A stretch of DNA of 64,000 bases from Kaistella sp. 97-N-M2 (GTDB taxonomy: Bacteria > Bacteroidota > Bacteroidia > Flavobacteriales > Weeksellaceae). Location of the stretch: assembly GCF_021513235.1 (NCBI RefSeq), contig NZ_CP090976.1, forward strand, positions 2,666,001 through 2,730,000, written 5' to 3'. The translations under genes and the position numbers were made by a program. Below the pieces are notes generated by a model that saw only the letters and a list, made by a program, of their open reading frames with translations, made no database searches and was not told the origin of the DNA. Shown here in pieces: positions 15,304 to 24,470 of the stretch. Position 1 is the stretch's first letter, and each line of letters begins with the position of its first letter.

Positions 15304-17906
15304 TGGAAGAACAAGAAAATCACCACGAAGAATCACTGAAAAAAGTTTCCGGTCTCTACAAAGACTGGTTTCTGGATTATGCTTCCTATGTTATATTAGA
15401 CCGCGCAATTCCCTCAATTTTCGATGGTTTTAAACCTGTTCAGCGTCGCATCATGCATTCGATGCGCGAGCTGGAAGACGGTCGCTACAATAAAGTCGCC
15501 AATATTGTGGGAAACACGATGAAATATCATCCGCACGGCGATGCTTCCATAACTGATGCCATGGTGCAGATCGGGCAAAAAGAACTGCTCATCGATGCGC
15601 AGGGAAACTGGGGAAATATCTATACCGGCGATTCTGCCGCAGCGGCGAGATATATTGAAGCGCGTTTAACGCCCTTTGCGCTGGAAGTGGTCTTCAATCC
15701 CAAAACCACGCACTGGTCCAAATCCTATGACGGCCGAAATAACGAGCCAGTCGATCTTCCCGTAAAATTCCCGCTGCTGCTCGCTTCGGGTGTAGAAGGA
15801 ATTGGCGTGGGGCTTTCCACGAAAATTATGCCGCACAATTTCAATGAGCTGATCAACGCATCGATAGCTCATTTGAAAGGAAAAAAATTCGAACTTTTCC
15901 CGGATTTTCTAACAGGTGGAATGCTGGATGTAACGAATTATAATGACGGTGAACGCGGCGGAAGAATCCGGGCGCGCGCAAAAATCATTCATAAAGATAA
16001 AAATACGCTTTGCATTACGGAGCTTCCGTTTGGTAAAAATACGGGCGACTTAATCGATTCGGTGATCAAAGCCAATGATAAAGGCAAGATAAAAATCAAG
16101 AAAATTGAAGACAATACATCAGATACCGTCGAAATAAACATCCATCTGAATAATGATGTTTCGCCGGATAAAACCATTGATGCTTTGTACGCGTTCACCG
16201 ACTGCGAAATCCCGATCTCGCCGAATGCCTGCGTGATTGTAGGCGATAAACCGGAGTTTTTAAATGTTTCCGAAATTTTACGCCGAAACACTGATCATAC
16301 AGTTTCTTTGCTGAAAAAAGAACTCGAAATCGAACTGCACGAACTTCAGGAAAACTGGCATTTTGCGTCGCTGGAAAGGATTTTTATCGAGAACAGAATT
16401 TATCACGATATCGAAGAAGTAAAATCCTGGGAAGAAGTCATTTCCACGATCGATGAAGGTTTGAAACCGCATACCAAACATCTTTTACGCGCGGTGACGG
16501 AAGAAGATATTTTGAAGTTGACGGAGATCCGCATCAAACGGATTTCGCGCTTCGATCTTGATAAATTCAAACAAAATATTCTGGCGCTCGAAGGAAAGAT
16601 AGAGCAGGTGAAACACAACCTTCTGCACCTGATTCCGTACGCCATCGAGTATTACACCAATATTCAAAAAAAATACGGCAAGGGCAAGGAGCGCAGAACA
16701 TCGCTACGCATTTTCGATACCATCGATGCGACGAAAGTGGCGGTCGCGAACGAAAAATTCTACGCCAATTTCGAAGAAGGTTTTATCGGAACTTCACTTA
16801 AAAAAGATCAGTATTTATTCGACTGTTCAGACATCGACGATATCATTACGTTTCAGAAAGACGGCACGATGAAGGTTGTAAAAGTGGAAGCCAAAACGTT
16901 CATCGGCAAAAATATCGTGCACGTTGCCATCTGGAAAAAGAACGATAAGCGCACTGTTTACAATATGATCTACCGCGAAGGACGCGAAGGACCTTATTAT
17001 ATGAAGCGTTTTTCCGTAACCGGTGTTACACGGAACAACGATTACAAATTGGCGTCGGAAGCGAAAGGTTCGGAAATGCTTTATTTTTCTGCCAATCCAA
17101 ACGGTGAAGCGGAGTCCGTAACTGTTTTACTGAAATCCAACGCACGCGTCCGAAAAAATAAAATCGAGATCGATTTCTCCGAACTTGCCATTAAAGGTCG
17201 CGATTCCAAAGGAAATCTGGTAACGAAGTACCCGATTAAAAAAGTTGATTTAAGGGAAGAAGGCCATTCTACGTTGGCGCCGCGAAAGATTTGGTTTGAT
17301 GATACCGTACGGCGCTTAAATGCCGATGCCCGCGGAACTTTGCTCGGAAGTTTTAAAGGCGATGATAAAATTCTCACCGTCAATTCCCATGGCGAAGCTA
17401 AATTGATTACGTTTGATCTGATGAACCGTTTTGAAGACGATTATCTGATCCTGGAAAAATGGAAACCCGAGCAGCCGCTCACCGCCGTTTATTTTGATGG
17501 TGAAAAACAAATCTATTTCATCAAACGCTTTTTGCTGGAGAATACGACGAATGTGCAGCAATTCATGCCGTCCGATCATCCTAAATCTTTTATCGAAAAC
17601 GTAATTGTCAGCACCGACGCGACTTTGGAACTTATTTTCGCGAAAGAAAAAGACAGGCAGAAAGATCCCGAAACCATTAATATCGATGAGTTTATCAGCG
17701 TGAAAGGCATCAAGGCTATCGGAAACCAGCTCACCAAAAATAAAGTAAAAACCATCAATGTGACTATTCCGGAGACTACGGAAGAAATCAATGAAGGATT
17801 TGATGTCGTAGAAACGACAGATGGCCATATTAGCTTCATCGATGTTGATGTGAAAGATGAAGATTTTCCGGAAGAAGGAAAGCTCGGCGAATTACCGTTT
17901 GAATAA
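15303..17906 (+). CDS. parC: DNA topoisomerase IV subunit A
   Basis: An 867-residue breakage-reunion subunit. The catalytic tyrosine is Tyr117 in AAAARYIEARLTPFA, and the winged-helix DNA-binding segment is KYHPHGDASITDAMV (74-88). The C-terminal third forms the DNA-wrapping beta-pinwheel. The true start is the ATG at 15303; a frame opening at 15300 would need TTG directly before it. At the fluoroquinolone-determining positions this protein has Ala81 where E. coli ParC has Ser80, and Asp85 where it has Glu84. The terminator at 17931-17961 closes the parE-parC operon. Confidence 0.95.
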   Translation: MEEQENHHEESLKKVSGLYKDWFLDYASYVILDRAIPSIFDGFKPVQRRIMHSMRELEDGRYNKVANIVGNTMKYHPHGDASITDAMVQIGQKELLIDAQGNWGNIYTGDSAAAARYIEARLTPFALEVVFNPKTTHWSKSYDGRNNEPVDLPVKFPLLLASGVEGIGVGLSTKIMPHNFNELINASIAHLKGKKFELFPDFLTGGMLDVTNYNDGERGGRIRARAKIIHKDKNTLCITELPFGKNTGDLIDSVIKANDKGKIKIKKIEDNTSDTVEINIHLNNDVSPDKTIDALYAFTDCEIPISPNACVIVGDKPEFLNVSEILRRNTDHTVSLLKKELEIELHELQENWHFASLERIFIENRIYHDIEEVKSWEEVISTIDEGLKPHTKHLLRAVTEEDILKLTEIRIKRISRFDLDKFKQNILALEGKIEQVKHNLLHLIPYAIEYYTNIQKKYGKGKERRTSLRIFDTIDATKVAVANEKFYANFEEGFIGTSLKKDQYLFDCSDIDDIITFQKDGTMKVVKVEAKTFIGKNIVHVAIWKKNDKRTVYNMIYREGREGPYYMKRFSVTGVTRNNDYKLASEAKGSEMLYFSANPNGEAESVTVLLKSNARVRKNKIEIDFSELAIKGRDSKGNLVTKYPIKKVDLREEGHSTLAPRKIWFDDTVRRLNADARGTLLGSFKGDDKILTVNSHGEAKLITFDLMNRFEDDYLILEKWKPEQPLTAVYFDGEKQIYFIKRFLLENTTNVQQFMPSDHPKSFIENVIVSTDATLELIFAKEKDRQKDPETINIDEFISVKGIKAIGNQLTKNKVKTINVTIPETTEEINEGFDVVETTDGHISFIDVDVKDEDFPEEGKLGELPFE

Positions 17907-17930
17907 TAACGACTTCAAAAAATTATACAA

Positions 17931-17961
17931 AAAAGACGCTTTTCACGGCGTCTTTTCTATT
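17931..17961. terminator. Bidirectional terminator between parC and the M28 peptidase gene
   Basis: AAAAGACGC and GCGTCTTTT form a nine-pair stem with an eight-base loop and A/T tracts on both sides, suiting both converging genes. Confidence 0.85.
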
Positions 17962-17972
17962 TTTAAGGTTTC

Positions 17973-20198
17973 TTAAAACTTTACTTTCAGCGTCATTTCT
18001 TTTCCTCCCCGCAAAAGGTTCACCGGCAATTCGTCGCCGGAGTTTATCTTCGCGAGACAATCCATATAACTGTAAACTTCTTTCACCACACATTTATCGA
18101 TTCTTAAAAGGATATCACCGGCCTGAATTCCTGCGTTGGCAGCCGGCCGGTTTTCCGAAACGCCATCGATGTGAAGGCCGTCTTTCGTATCCGCGTAACT
18201 CGGCATAATGCCGAGCGTCACTTTGTATTTTGGAACCGCTTTGCTTGCGGAAATTTTTGTTTTTGTGAACGGAATATTTTCTGCCGCTGCCAAACTATTC
18301 GCAAGATTGAAAACATAGCTTGTGATATTTTTCAAGCCCGTAAAATTGATTTTCTCTGTATCATCGCTGGGTTTGTGATAATCGCTGTGCGTGCCCGTAA
18401 ATAAAAACAGAACCGGAATCTCTTTCAGGTAAAAACTCGTGTGGTCCGACGGTCCAACGCCGGAACTGTCGACCGCCAGATTAAATCCGGCAGGTTTATA
18501 TTTTTTAATCATTTCGCCAAAAACCGGCGAGGTGCCAACTCCGCCCATTGTGAGATCTTTATCTTTATCCAGTCTTCCCACCATATCCAGATTCATCATC
18601 GTAACGACATTTGGATATTTTGTTTTGATGGTTTCTGCAAACTTTTTCGACCCCATCAAACCGTCTTCTTCTCCGGAAAACAAAGCAAAAATATAGTTCG
18701 CTTTTTCTCTGGATTTGTTTTGAGAAAACATTCTGGCCAATTCCAGGACCGCCGAAACGCCGGAAGCATTATCATCCGCGCCGTTATGAATTTGTCCTTC
18801 AGAATTCACCAGCGTGGAGTTGTGGTGTTCGTTCAGTCCCAAGTGGTCGTAATGCGCACCGATTACAATAGTTTTTGCAGCTTTGTTATCCAAATAACCA
18901 ATGACATTTCGCGCGTTTACTTTTACAGACGAAGTGTCTTCGTGCGGATTTAATTTAACGTCGTAAGAAAAATTCTGTGTGTAACTTTTACCTTCGAAAG
19001 GTTTCAGTTTTAAAGTCTGAAATTCCTTCGAAATATAGTCCGAAGCTTTCTTTTCGCCCTCGCTTCCGGCCAGTCTTCCTTTCAGATCATCGGAGGCGAG
19101 ATAAGTCACCGTGTTTAGCAGGTTCTTTTCCGAAACCATTTCGGCGGGATCACTATCTACCCAATCTGCAATAAAAACGTTGGTTTCGTGCGGCTTTTCG
19201 GCCTGTCGGTTGCTGGAGAAAACAAACTTTTTTCCGTCCGGCGAAAACATGGGAAAGGCGTTGAATTCGCTTTCATACGTGATCTGATGAAGATTTTTAC
19301 CATCAACGCCTATCGAATAAATTTGGAAATCGTACCCTCTCGTCGAATGATGATTGGAAGAAAAGACAATACTTTTGTCGGACGGGTGAAAATAAGGCGA
19401 CCAGTTGGCTTTCCCGAGGTGCGTAATCTGTTTTAAATCTGTCCCGTCAATGCTCATCGTGTAAATCTCCATTTCTGTGGGAGCCACAAGGTTTTCGGCG
19501 AGCAGATCTTTGTAATCTTTAATGGCTTCGGGCGTAGTCGGCCGCGAAGACCGGAAAACCAGTTTTTTGGAATCGTGAGAAAAGAAAGCGCCGCCATCAT
19601 ATCCTAAACCTGAGGTCAATTGTTTTAAATTTTTCCCGTCAATATCCATGCGCCAAAGTTCGAGATCGCCGCTTCTTGTTGACGTAAAAACGATGTATTT
19701 TCCGTCGGGCGAAACCACAGCTTCGGCATCATAGCCCGGCGAGTCGGTTAATTTTTTCGTGATTTTTCCGGTGAGATCAGCAATGTAAATATCAAATTCA
19801 GCGTAAACCGGCCAGAGATATTTGCCGTCCGTGCGCGGCTTCGGTTTCGCAGGACATTCTTTGCCGGATTCGTGCGTTGAAGCGTACAAAATATGTTTAC
19901 CGTCGGGCATGAAAAAAGAACACGTGGTTCTGCCGTCGCCTGTGGAAATTAACTGTAGATCTTTCGTGCTAATATCTTTTTTGGTAAGATCCAAAAGATA
20001 AATTTGGTCACAATGCGCTCCAATTAATGGATTCGTCACCTGCATAGTCAGTTTTTTGCTGTCGGGAGAAAAATAGGCTTCGGCATTATCACCCCCGAAT
20101 GTTAATTTCTGAAGGTTTTTCAGGTTAACTTCCTGAGAAAAAAGGAGGGAAGAAAAGCTTAAACAGGCAAATTTTAAGAAAGATCTGGACGCAATCAT
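17973..20198 (-). CDS. Exported M28 family aminopeptidase with N-terminal propeller and C-terminal PDZ domain
   Basis: A 741-residue protein with a signal peptide (SFLKFACLSFSSLLFSQ). Residues of about 30-370 form TolB/WD40-like beta-propeller repeats (AYFSPDSKKL, VSPDGKYIVFTST, FSPDGKKFVFSSN). Residues of about 380-640 are an M28 zinc peptidase: GAHYDHLGLN, NGADDNASGVSAVLE, FSGEEDGLMGS and HSDYHKPSDD carry the paired-metal ligands and the catalytic Glu. A PDZ domain ends the protein (NAGIQAGDILLRIDK). It should cleave N-terminal residues in the periplasm or outside. It is a single gene with a -7 box at 20221-20228. Confidence 0.92.
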   Translation of the reverse strand: MIASRSFLKFACLSFSSLLFSQEVNLKNLQKLTFGGDNAEAYFSPDSKKLTMQVTNPLIGAHCDQIYLLDLTKKDISTKDLQLISTGDGRTTCSFFMPDGKHILYASTHESGKECPAKPKPRTDGKYLWPVYAEFDIYIADLTGKITKKLTDSPGYDAEAVVSPDGKYIVFTSTRSGDLELWRMDIDGKNLKQLTSGLGYDGGAFFSHDSKKLVFRSSRPTTPEAIKDYKDLLAENLVAPTEMEIYTMSIDGTDLKQITHLGKANWSPYFHPSDKSIVFSSNHHSTRGYDFQIYSIGVDGKNLHQITYESEFNAFPMFSPDGKKFVFSSNRQAEKPHETNVFIADWVDSDPAEMVSEKNLLNTVTYLASDDLKGRLAGSEGEKKASDYISKEFQTLKLKPFEGKSYTQNFSYDVKLNPHEDTSSVKVNARNVIGYLDNKAAKTIVIGAHYDHLGLNEHHNSTLVNSEGQIHNGADDNASGVSAVLELARMFSQNKSREKANYIFALFSGEEDGLMGSKKFAETIKTKYPNVVTMMNLDMVGRLDKDKDLTMGGVGTSPVFGEMIKKYKPAGFNLAVDSSGVGPSDHTSFYLKEIPVLFLFTGTHSDYHKPSDDTEKINFTGLKNITSYVFNLANSLAAAENIPFTKTKISASKAVPKYKVTLGIMPSYADTKDGLHIDGVSENRPAANAGIQAGDILLRIDKCVVKEVYSYMDCLAKINSGDELPVNLLRGGKEMTLKVKF

Positions 20199-20220
20199 CG
20201 GTAGATTATTTTTGTTCTAT

Positions 20221-20228
20221 CAAAGATA
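20221..20228 (-). promoter_or_regulatory. -7 box of the M28 peptidase gene
   Basis: On the minus strand this reads TATCTTTG, 22 nt before the ATG. It lies against the tamL terminator hairpin. Confidence 0.45.
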
Positions 20229-20234
20229 AGGAAA

Positions 20235-20261
20235 TAAAAAATCGCAGCTGAACTGCGATTT
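20235..20261 (-). terminator. Terminator of tamL
   Basis: AAATCGCAG, a five-base loop and CTGCGATTT form a perfect nine-pair stem followed on the minus strand by a T run. Confidence 0.85.
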
Positions 20262-20268
20262 GTACTTT

Positions 20269-22836
20269 TTAAAAAGGATATCCGAAGGCGAAATTCAGCA
20301 CCGGTTTCAAGGGTTGCCATTTGTTGATGACCCAGCGGTCGCCCATTGGTTTGTTCGGATCGTAAACTTTGTACGCCGCGTCTAAACGCAAAGTGATGTA
20401 GGCCACATTAATCCTCAAACCCAGTCCCGTACCGACGCCCATTTGGGATAAAAATTTGTTGAATTTAAATTCATCGCCAAAACCATTGTCTTTCAAGCTC
20501 CAGATATTTCCGGCATCGACAAACGCCGCGCCTTCAAACATTTCGGTGAAAGGCATTCGATATTCGATATTTGTCGTGAGCTTTACGTTGTCCATAATAT
20601 AGGAGCGCACTTTTTCATCCAGCTGAGAATCCGAAGGTCCTAAACCGCCGAAAACACGCCATGCGCGTATATCATTGGATCCACCATTAAAATAAGACCG
20701 AACAAAGGGCATGGTGCTGGAGTTTCCGTACGGAATACCGACGCCGATAAACTGGCGCAACGCCAACGTATGCTTATTATTAAAAAGACTGTAATATTTT
20801 CGCACGTCGAAATCGAATTTCACAAATTGGGAGTAGGGAATATTGAAAATACTTTTTGAAGTCCCCGATACAATGCCGTCTTCGCGCTCTCTGTTATTGA
20901 AGATGTTGAAAACGTTTCCGGCGGTCTCTACTTTCGCATTAAAATACATCGGATTAGGGCGGTCTTTTTTACCGATCTCGTTGTAAATAAAATTGTAGAC
21001 CATCGACGAAATTAATACGTCCTGCGTTTGGCGGTCTTTGTTTATTAAAGATTGCAGAAATGTATTATAAGTGCCCAGTTCCTCACCTGAAAGAGAAGCC
21101 ACGAAGTTTGTGTCGTTTAAAATTAATTCAGAAAAATCATCGGAACTAATTTTATTGTCGATAAAATCCTGGTACAAAGCAGGAGAGTAGGTTTGGAATA
21201 AAGAATTTCGAACTTCCGCATCTGCGGGAAAGAAATCATAATACCGGTCTTTATTTCGGGTTAAACTTAATTGCGTATTGAAAAGCGACAGACGATGGGA
21301 CACGATATCGTTTACATTAGCGAAATAATTTAAACTTCCGTTAAAGTTGATTCTGCCCAAGCCAATATTATTTTGAACTGAGGTTCCCAAAATGATCGAC
21401 GAGGTTGGCGAATATCTTTTCGGAATGAGTTTCCAGGTTTTAAAAGGCAGCAGCAGCCGCGGAAAATTTAGGGTGGCCTGCGCGGAAATTTCGTAGGCTA
21501 AACTTCTTTTCTCCGTGTTTTTGGTGTTCACCACAGATCCGAATACGCCGGATACGTTTGTACTTAAGTTCTCTGCGCCGCCGAAAATATTTCTCGTGGT
21601 GAGATCGACGGAAGGAGAAATTCCGAAATTTAAAATCTGGGAGTAATTGATATCGGTGGAAACCTTAAAATCATATTTCGGCAGCGGAGCGAGGTAATAG
21701 CTGACGTCTAAAATACTGTCGCTGTTCTTCCGCAAATCTTCATTATACTTTATGATGGTAAAATTGTTGGTGGCTGCAATATTTCGCTTTGTAAGATCCA
21801 GGTTTTTCTGGTCGTACACTTCGCCTTTCCTTAAAATAATGGGCCGCCACAACGACATAATTTTAAATTGATCATCCAGCTTATAAAAATTAATTCCGAG
21901 CAAAGAATCTTTTGTGGTGCTCGCGGTATCTGCAAGTTTTTCTAGAAGATGAACTTTGATGTCGCCAATGGTGGTAATTTTATACGGCGAATCGATGGAA
22001 TCTTTATGAATATCCATCGTAAGCGGAACCTGTTTTCGGCTTTGTAAAGTATCTGCCGTGAAATAAATTTCTTCGTTGGAACTGTTGAATTTGTAATATC
22101 CGCGCTCCTTCATCAGATCGCCGATTCGCTTTACTTCTTTTTCGAGGATGCTTTGATCGAGAATTTCGCGACCTTTAACCAAACTTTTGTTAAGGTCTTC
22201 CTCATAAATTCCTTTGATGGCAGGATCGGGAATATTATAGTAATAATCGCTGATATTGGTTGGATCCTTATGAGTAATTAAATAATTGACCTGCGCTTTT
22301 TTTGCCGCAGAATCCAAATCATGACTGAATTTCACTTCGGTATCCCAATAACCTTTGTAAACAAGAAATTTTCGAATGGAATTGGCACTGATTTCCGTTT
22401 TGCCCTGATCTAAAATAACAGGCGGCTGCCCAATATTATGCATGAACCGTTGGGCAAACAAACTTTTTCCCACATATTCGGGATGTTCGTATTTAATGAA
22501 AAGGGAATCCCGCAGTTTTTGATCGCGCATGTCTGAAGGAAAGGTCATATATTCGTTAAGAATCGAATCATATTTGGGATTGCTCGCATTATAAAACCAG
22601 AGCCCGACCGGAAAAAGAAATAACTGTTTTTTATTCGGTTTTTGGCTCACATAATCCGGCACATCATCGTCGTGGATCTTGCCGTCTTCATATTTAAAAG
22701 TATTTTTGGTTAATAAAAAATCGCCCTCAGGTACCTTTTTTGTCGTACTACAGGCGTATAGAAAGAGTATGGTAATTGCGGATGAAAAAAATAAGTAATA
22801 CTTTTGAAAATATATTGAAATATGCTTACGGCTCAT
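20269..22836 (-). CDS. tamL: TamL-type outer membrane translocation and assembly lipoprotein (BamA/TamA superfamily)
   Basis: An 855-residue Omp85-family protein. It has a lipoprotein signal (LYACS, Cys29), POTRA-like repeats in the first 400 residues, and a C-terminal 16-strand barrel with the expected surface block FNGGSNDIRAWRVFGGLGP and the closing motif VLNFAFGYPF. Lipidated TamA-like proteins are typical of Bacteroidota and work with TamB in outer-membrane assembly. No ATG occurs between 22836 and the lipobox, so the start is fixed. Its first 15 bases overlap the start of the divergent RNA methyltransferase gene. Confidence 0.9.
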   Translation of the reverse strand: MSRKHISIYFQKYYLFFSSAITILFLYACSTTKKVPEGDFLLTKNTFKYEDGKIHDDDVPDYVSQKPNKKQLFLFPVGLWFYNASNPKYDSILNEYMTFPSDMRDQKLRDSLFIKYEHPEYVGKSLFAQRFMHNIGQPPVILDQGKTEISANSIRKFLVYKGYWDTEVKFSHDLDSAAKKAQVNYLITHKDPTNISDYYYNIPDPAIKGIYEEDLNKSLVKGREILDQSILEKEVKRIGDLMKERGYYKFNSSNEEIYFTADTLQSRKQVPLTMDIHKDSIDSPYKITTIGDIKVHLLEKLADTASTTKDSLLGINFYKLDDQFKIMSLWRPIILRKGEVYDQKNLDLTKRNIAATNNFTIIKYNEDLRKNSDSILDVSYYLAPLPKYDFKVSTDINYSQILNFGISPSVDLTTRNIFGGAENLSTNVSGVFGSVVNTKNTEKRSLAYEISAQATLNFPRLLLPFKTWKLIPKRYSPTSSIILGTSVQNNIGLGRINFNGSLNYFANVNDIVSHRLSLFNTQLSLTRNKDRYYDFFPADAEVRNSLFQTYSPALYQDFIDNKISSDDFSELILNDTNFVASLSGEELGTYNTFLQSLINKDRQTQDVLISSMVYNFIYNEIGKKDRPNPMYFNAKVETAGNVFNIFNNREREDGIVSGTSKSIFNIPYSQFVKFDFDVRKYYSLFNNKHTLALRQFIGVGIPYGNSSTMPFVRSYFNGGSNDIRAWRVFGGLGPSDSQLDEKVRSYIMDNVKLTTNIEYRMPFTEMFEGAAFVDAGNIWSLKDNGFGDEFKFNKFLSQMGVGTGLGLRINVAYITLRLDAAYKVYDPNKPMGDRWVINKWQPLKPVLNFAFGYPF
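22776..22806 (+). promoter_or_regulatory. Promoter of the RNA methyltransferase gene, inside tamL
   Basis: The TTG at 22776-22778 and TACTTTTG at 22799-22806 are 20 bp apart. Both lie inside the 5' end of tamL on the other strand, 16 nt before the methyltransferase ATG. Confidence 0.65.
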
Positions 22837-23550
22837 AAAATAAAAATTTTACAGTCTTTAGACCAAAAGAAGTTCAGACAAAAATACAATTTGTTTTTGG
22901 TTGAAGGCAACAAAACGATTAAAGAAATACCCGCTTCGCCCTATAAAATAAGAGAAGTTTTCTCTCTTAATCCGGCGGAACTCCACTTCGAAACCGCCGT
23001 TGCTGCTGAAATTTCCGCGGCCGAATTAAAAAAGATAAGTTTTCTGCAACACCCTAAAGATTCTGTGGCTGTTTGCGAATTGAGGGAAGAAAAACTTCAG
23101 GAAAACACCGGCATCCAATTAATTTTAGATGGCATTCAGGATCCGGGGAACTTAGGAACGCTCATCCGGCTCGCAGATTGGTTTGGGATCGCGCAGATTA
23201 TCTGCAGTGAAGATACCGTCGATTTTTACAATCCGAAGGTCATCCAGGCGAGCATGGGATCTTTTGTCCGCGTTAATATTGTATATCAAAATTTAGAAAA
23301 TTTTCTGCAGAAAACTAAAAATCCCGTTATTGGGACCGATATGGAGGGGTCGAATTTTTACCAATTTGCATTTCCCGACCGCTTTAATCTTGTCTTAGGA
23401 AATGAAGGAAATGGCATTCGTCCCGAAATCGAAAAACTGTTAACAGACAAAATTACCATTCCGCGTTTTGGGAAATCCAAAGCCACGGAAAGTTTAAATG
23501 TCTCCATGGCTGGGGGAATTATCTTGGGACAAATTTTTAAAGAAAAATAA
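22822..23550 (+). CDS. TrmH/SpoU family RNA 2'-O-methyltransferase
   Basis: A 242-residue SPOUT methyltransferase. The N-terminal substrate-binding part starts MLTAHKIKILQSLDQKKFRQ and includes FLVEGNKTI. The knotted catalytic domain shows motif 1 (DGIQDPGNLGTLIR), motif 2 (LVLGNEGNGI) and motif 3 (TESLNVSMAGGIIL). It should methylate a ribose 2'-OH in rRNA or tRNA using SAM; the target nucleotide cannot be read from sequence. The start is fixed by family alignment and overlaps the tamL start by 15 bp on the opposite strand. Confidence 0.93.
   Translation: MLTAHKIKILQSLDQKKFRQKYNLFLVEGNKTIKEIPASPYKIREVFSLNPAELHFETAVAAEISAAELKKISFLQHPKDSVAVCELREEKLQENTGIQLILDGIQDPGNLGTLIRLADWFGIAQIICSEDTVDFYNPKVIQASMGSFVRVNIVYQNLENFLQKTKNPVIGTDMEGSNFYQFAFPDRFNLVLGNEGNGIRPEIEKLLTDKITIPRFGKSKATESLNVSMAGGIILGQIFKEK
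22879..22910 (-). promoter_or_regulatory. Promoter of tamL, inside the RNA methyltransferase gene
   Basis: On the minus strand TTG (22908-22910) is followed after 21 bp by TATTTTTG (22879-22886), about 43 nt upstream of the tamL ATG. The boxes lie within the opposing coding sequence. Confidence 0.55.
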
Positions 23551-23574
23551 AAAAGCCACTTTTCAGCGGCTTTT
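23551..23574. terminator. Bidirectional terminator between convergent genes
   Basis: AAAAGCC and GGCTTTT pair across a short loop, with A and T runs on each side. It fills the 27-bp gap between the methyltransferase gene and the converging membrane-protein gene. Confidence 0.7.
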
Positions 23575-23577
23575 AAA

Positions 23578-24075
23578 TTATATCAACTGTTCCATACTGG
23601 AAGTTGTTCTGTTTTTTTGGTATTCCTCCAATTTGGTTCGAATAAATCTTAGTGCGATAGGAGCTAAGTAGATCAGCGCCAATCCGATAGCTTTCTTCTT
23701 CCAGCTTGCGTTTAAAATGCTTTTACGGGCATAATTTCCAACAAAGGTAACTGCACCAATCTTTAAGGCATTTTCCACGAGGTTTGAGCCGGCTTCGCTC
23801 CGGGCAAAACCTACGATGGAATCTCTGTTCAAAACGGTTTCTTTAACGCTGTTCGAAACTTCCTTCATTATTTCCTGCGTTTTGATCTCTACTTTCATTT
23901 CGCCGTCGGGTTGCATTTCTTCTTTCAAATATTTATCTGTAAAACCGTGCGTTAATGCGCTAAGGCTTTCTTTCGTGTTTTCAAAAGTTAAAAGATCCTC
24001 CATTTCGGAGATGTCTTTTTTAAGTAATGCCTTTTTACGTCGAAGTTCTTCCAGGCTTCCGAATTTATTTGCCAT
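23578..24075 (-). CDS. Hypothetical membrane-associated protein
   Basis: A 165-residue protein with no family I can name. The N-terminal third is a charged coiled coil (EELRRKKALLKKDISEMEDLL). The C-terminal third has one or two hydrophobic stretches (IGAVTFVGNYA and AIGLALIYLAPIALRFI), followed by a basic tail. It lies 4 nt after the holin-like gene on the same strand, so the two are almost certainly co-transcribed. The trio with YtxH resembles small membrane-stress clusters of Bacteroidota; that role is inference. Confidence 0.8.
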   Translation of the reverse strand: MANKFGSLEELRRKKALLKKDISEMEDLLTFENTKESLSALTHGFTDKYLKEEMQPDGEMKVEIKTQEIMKEVSNSVKETVLNRDSIVGFARSEAGSNLVENALKIGAVTFVGNYARKSILNASWKKKAIGLALIYLAPIALRFIRTKLEEYQKNRTTSSMEQLI

Positions 24076-24079
24076 AATA

Positions 24080-24388
24080 TTAATCTTCTAAAGATTCAAG
24101 AATTTTATTTGCTACCATACTTTTAATCGATTTTCTCATCGCGATGACCAGAATTAAAATCAACAGAAATAATCCGGCGACGATAAGCAAACCATAACCA
24201 TAGTTATGCAGATACGTTCCAATGAGGAATCCTATGCCAAAAAGAAAGAGAAGCATGAAGAAAAGCGCGGAAAAAAGCGCCAAGATAATATAGATGACCG
24301 TGCCCAAAATTGAAACCGACTTTTCTGTAGCTTCCAGTTTCAAAAGATCTGCTCTTTTATAGGCGTACTCTTTGATAAGTTCCAACAT
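24080..24388 (-). CDS. Phage-holin-superfamily-III-like (DUF1469) membrane protein
   Basis: A 102-residue protein with two long membrane segments (about residues 27-55 and 58-86) and a basic C-terminus (AMRKSIKSMVANKILESLED). This is the layout of the Holin-X/DUF1469 family. In bacteria without prophage context such genes sit next to YtxH and are not lysis proteins. No phage gene is nearby. Confidence 0.75.
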   Translation of the reverse strand: MLELIKEYAYKRADLLKLEATEKSVSILGTVIYIILALFSALFFMLLFLFGIGFLIGTYLHNYGYGLLIVAGLFLLILILVIAMRKSIKSMVANKILESLED

Positions 24389-24411
24389 TTCCTTAATTTT
24401 TTTAAAGTTAC

Positions 24412-24446
24412 AAAAAAAGGAACTTATAGCGTAAGTTCCTTTTTAT
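24412..24446 (-). terminator. Terminator after the ytxH-like gene
   Basis: GGAACTTA and TAAGTTCC enclose a five-base loop, with A and T runs on both sides. It separates the ytxH-like gene from the holin-like gene, so downstream expression needs read-through or its own promoter. Confidence 0.75.
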
Positions 24447-24470
24447 TTTATAAGATAAACGGAATCTAAA

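Noticed and set aside
24080..24388. Prophage lysis module suggested by the holin-like protein
   Set aside because: No endolysin, spanin or structural phage gene is nearby. YtxH-holin-like clusters occur as chromosomal stress genes.
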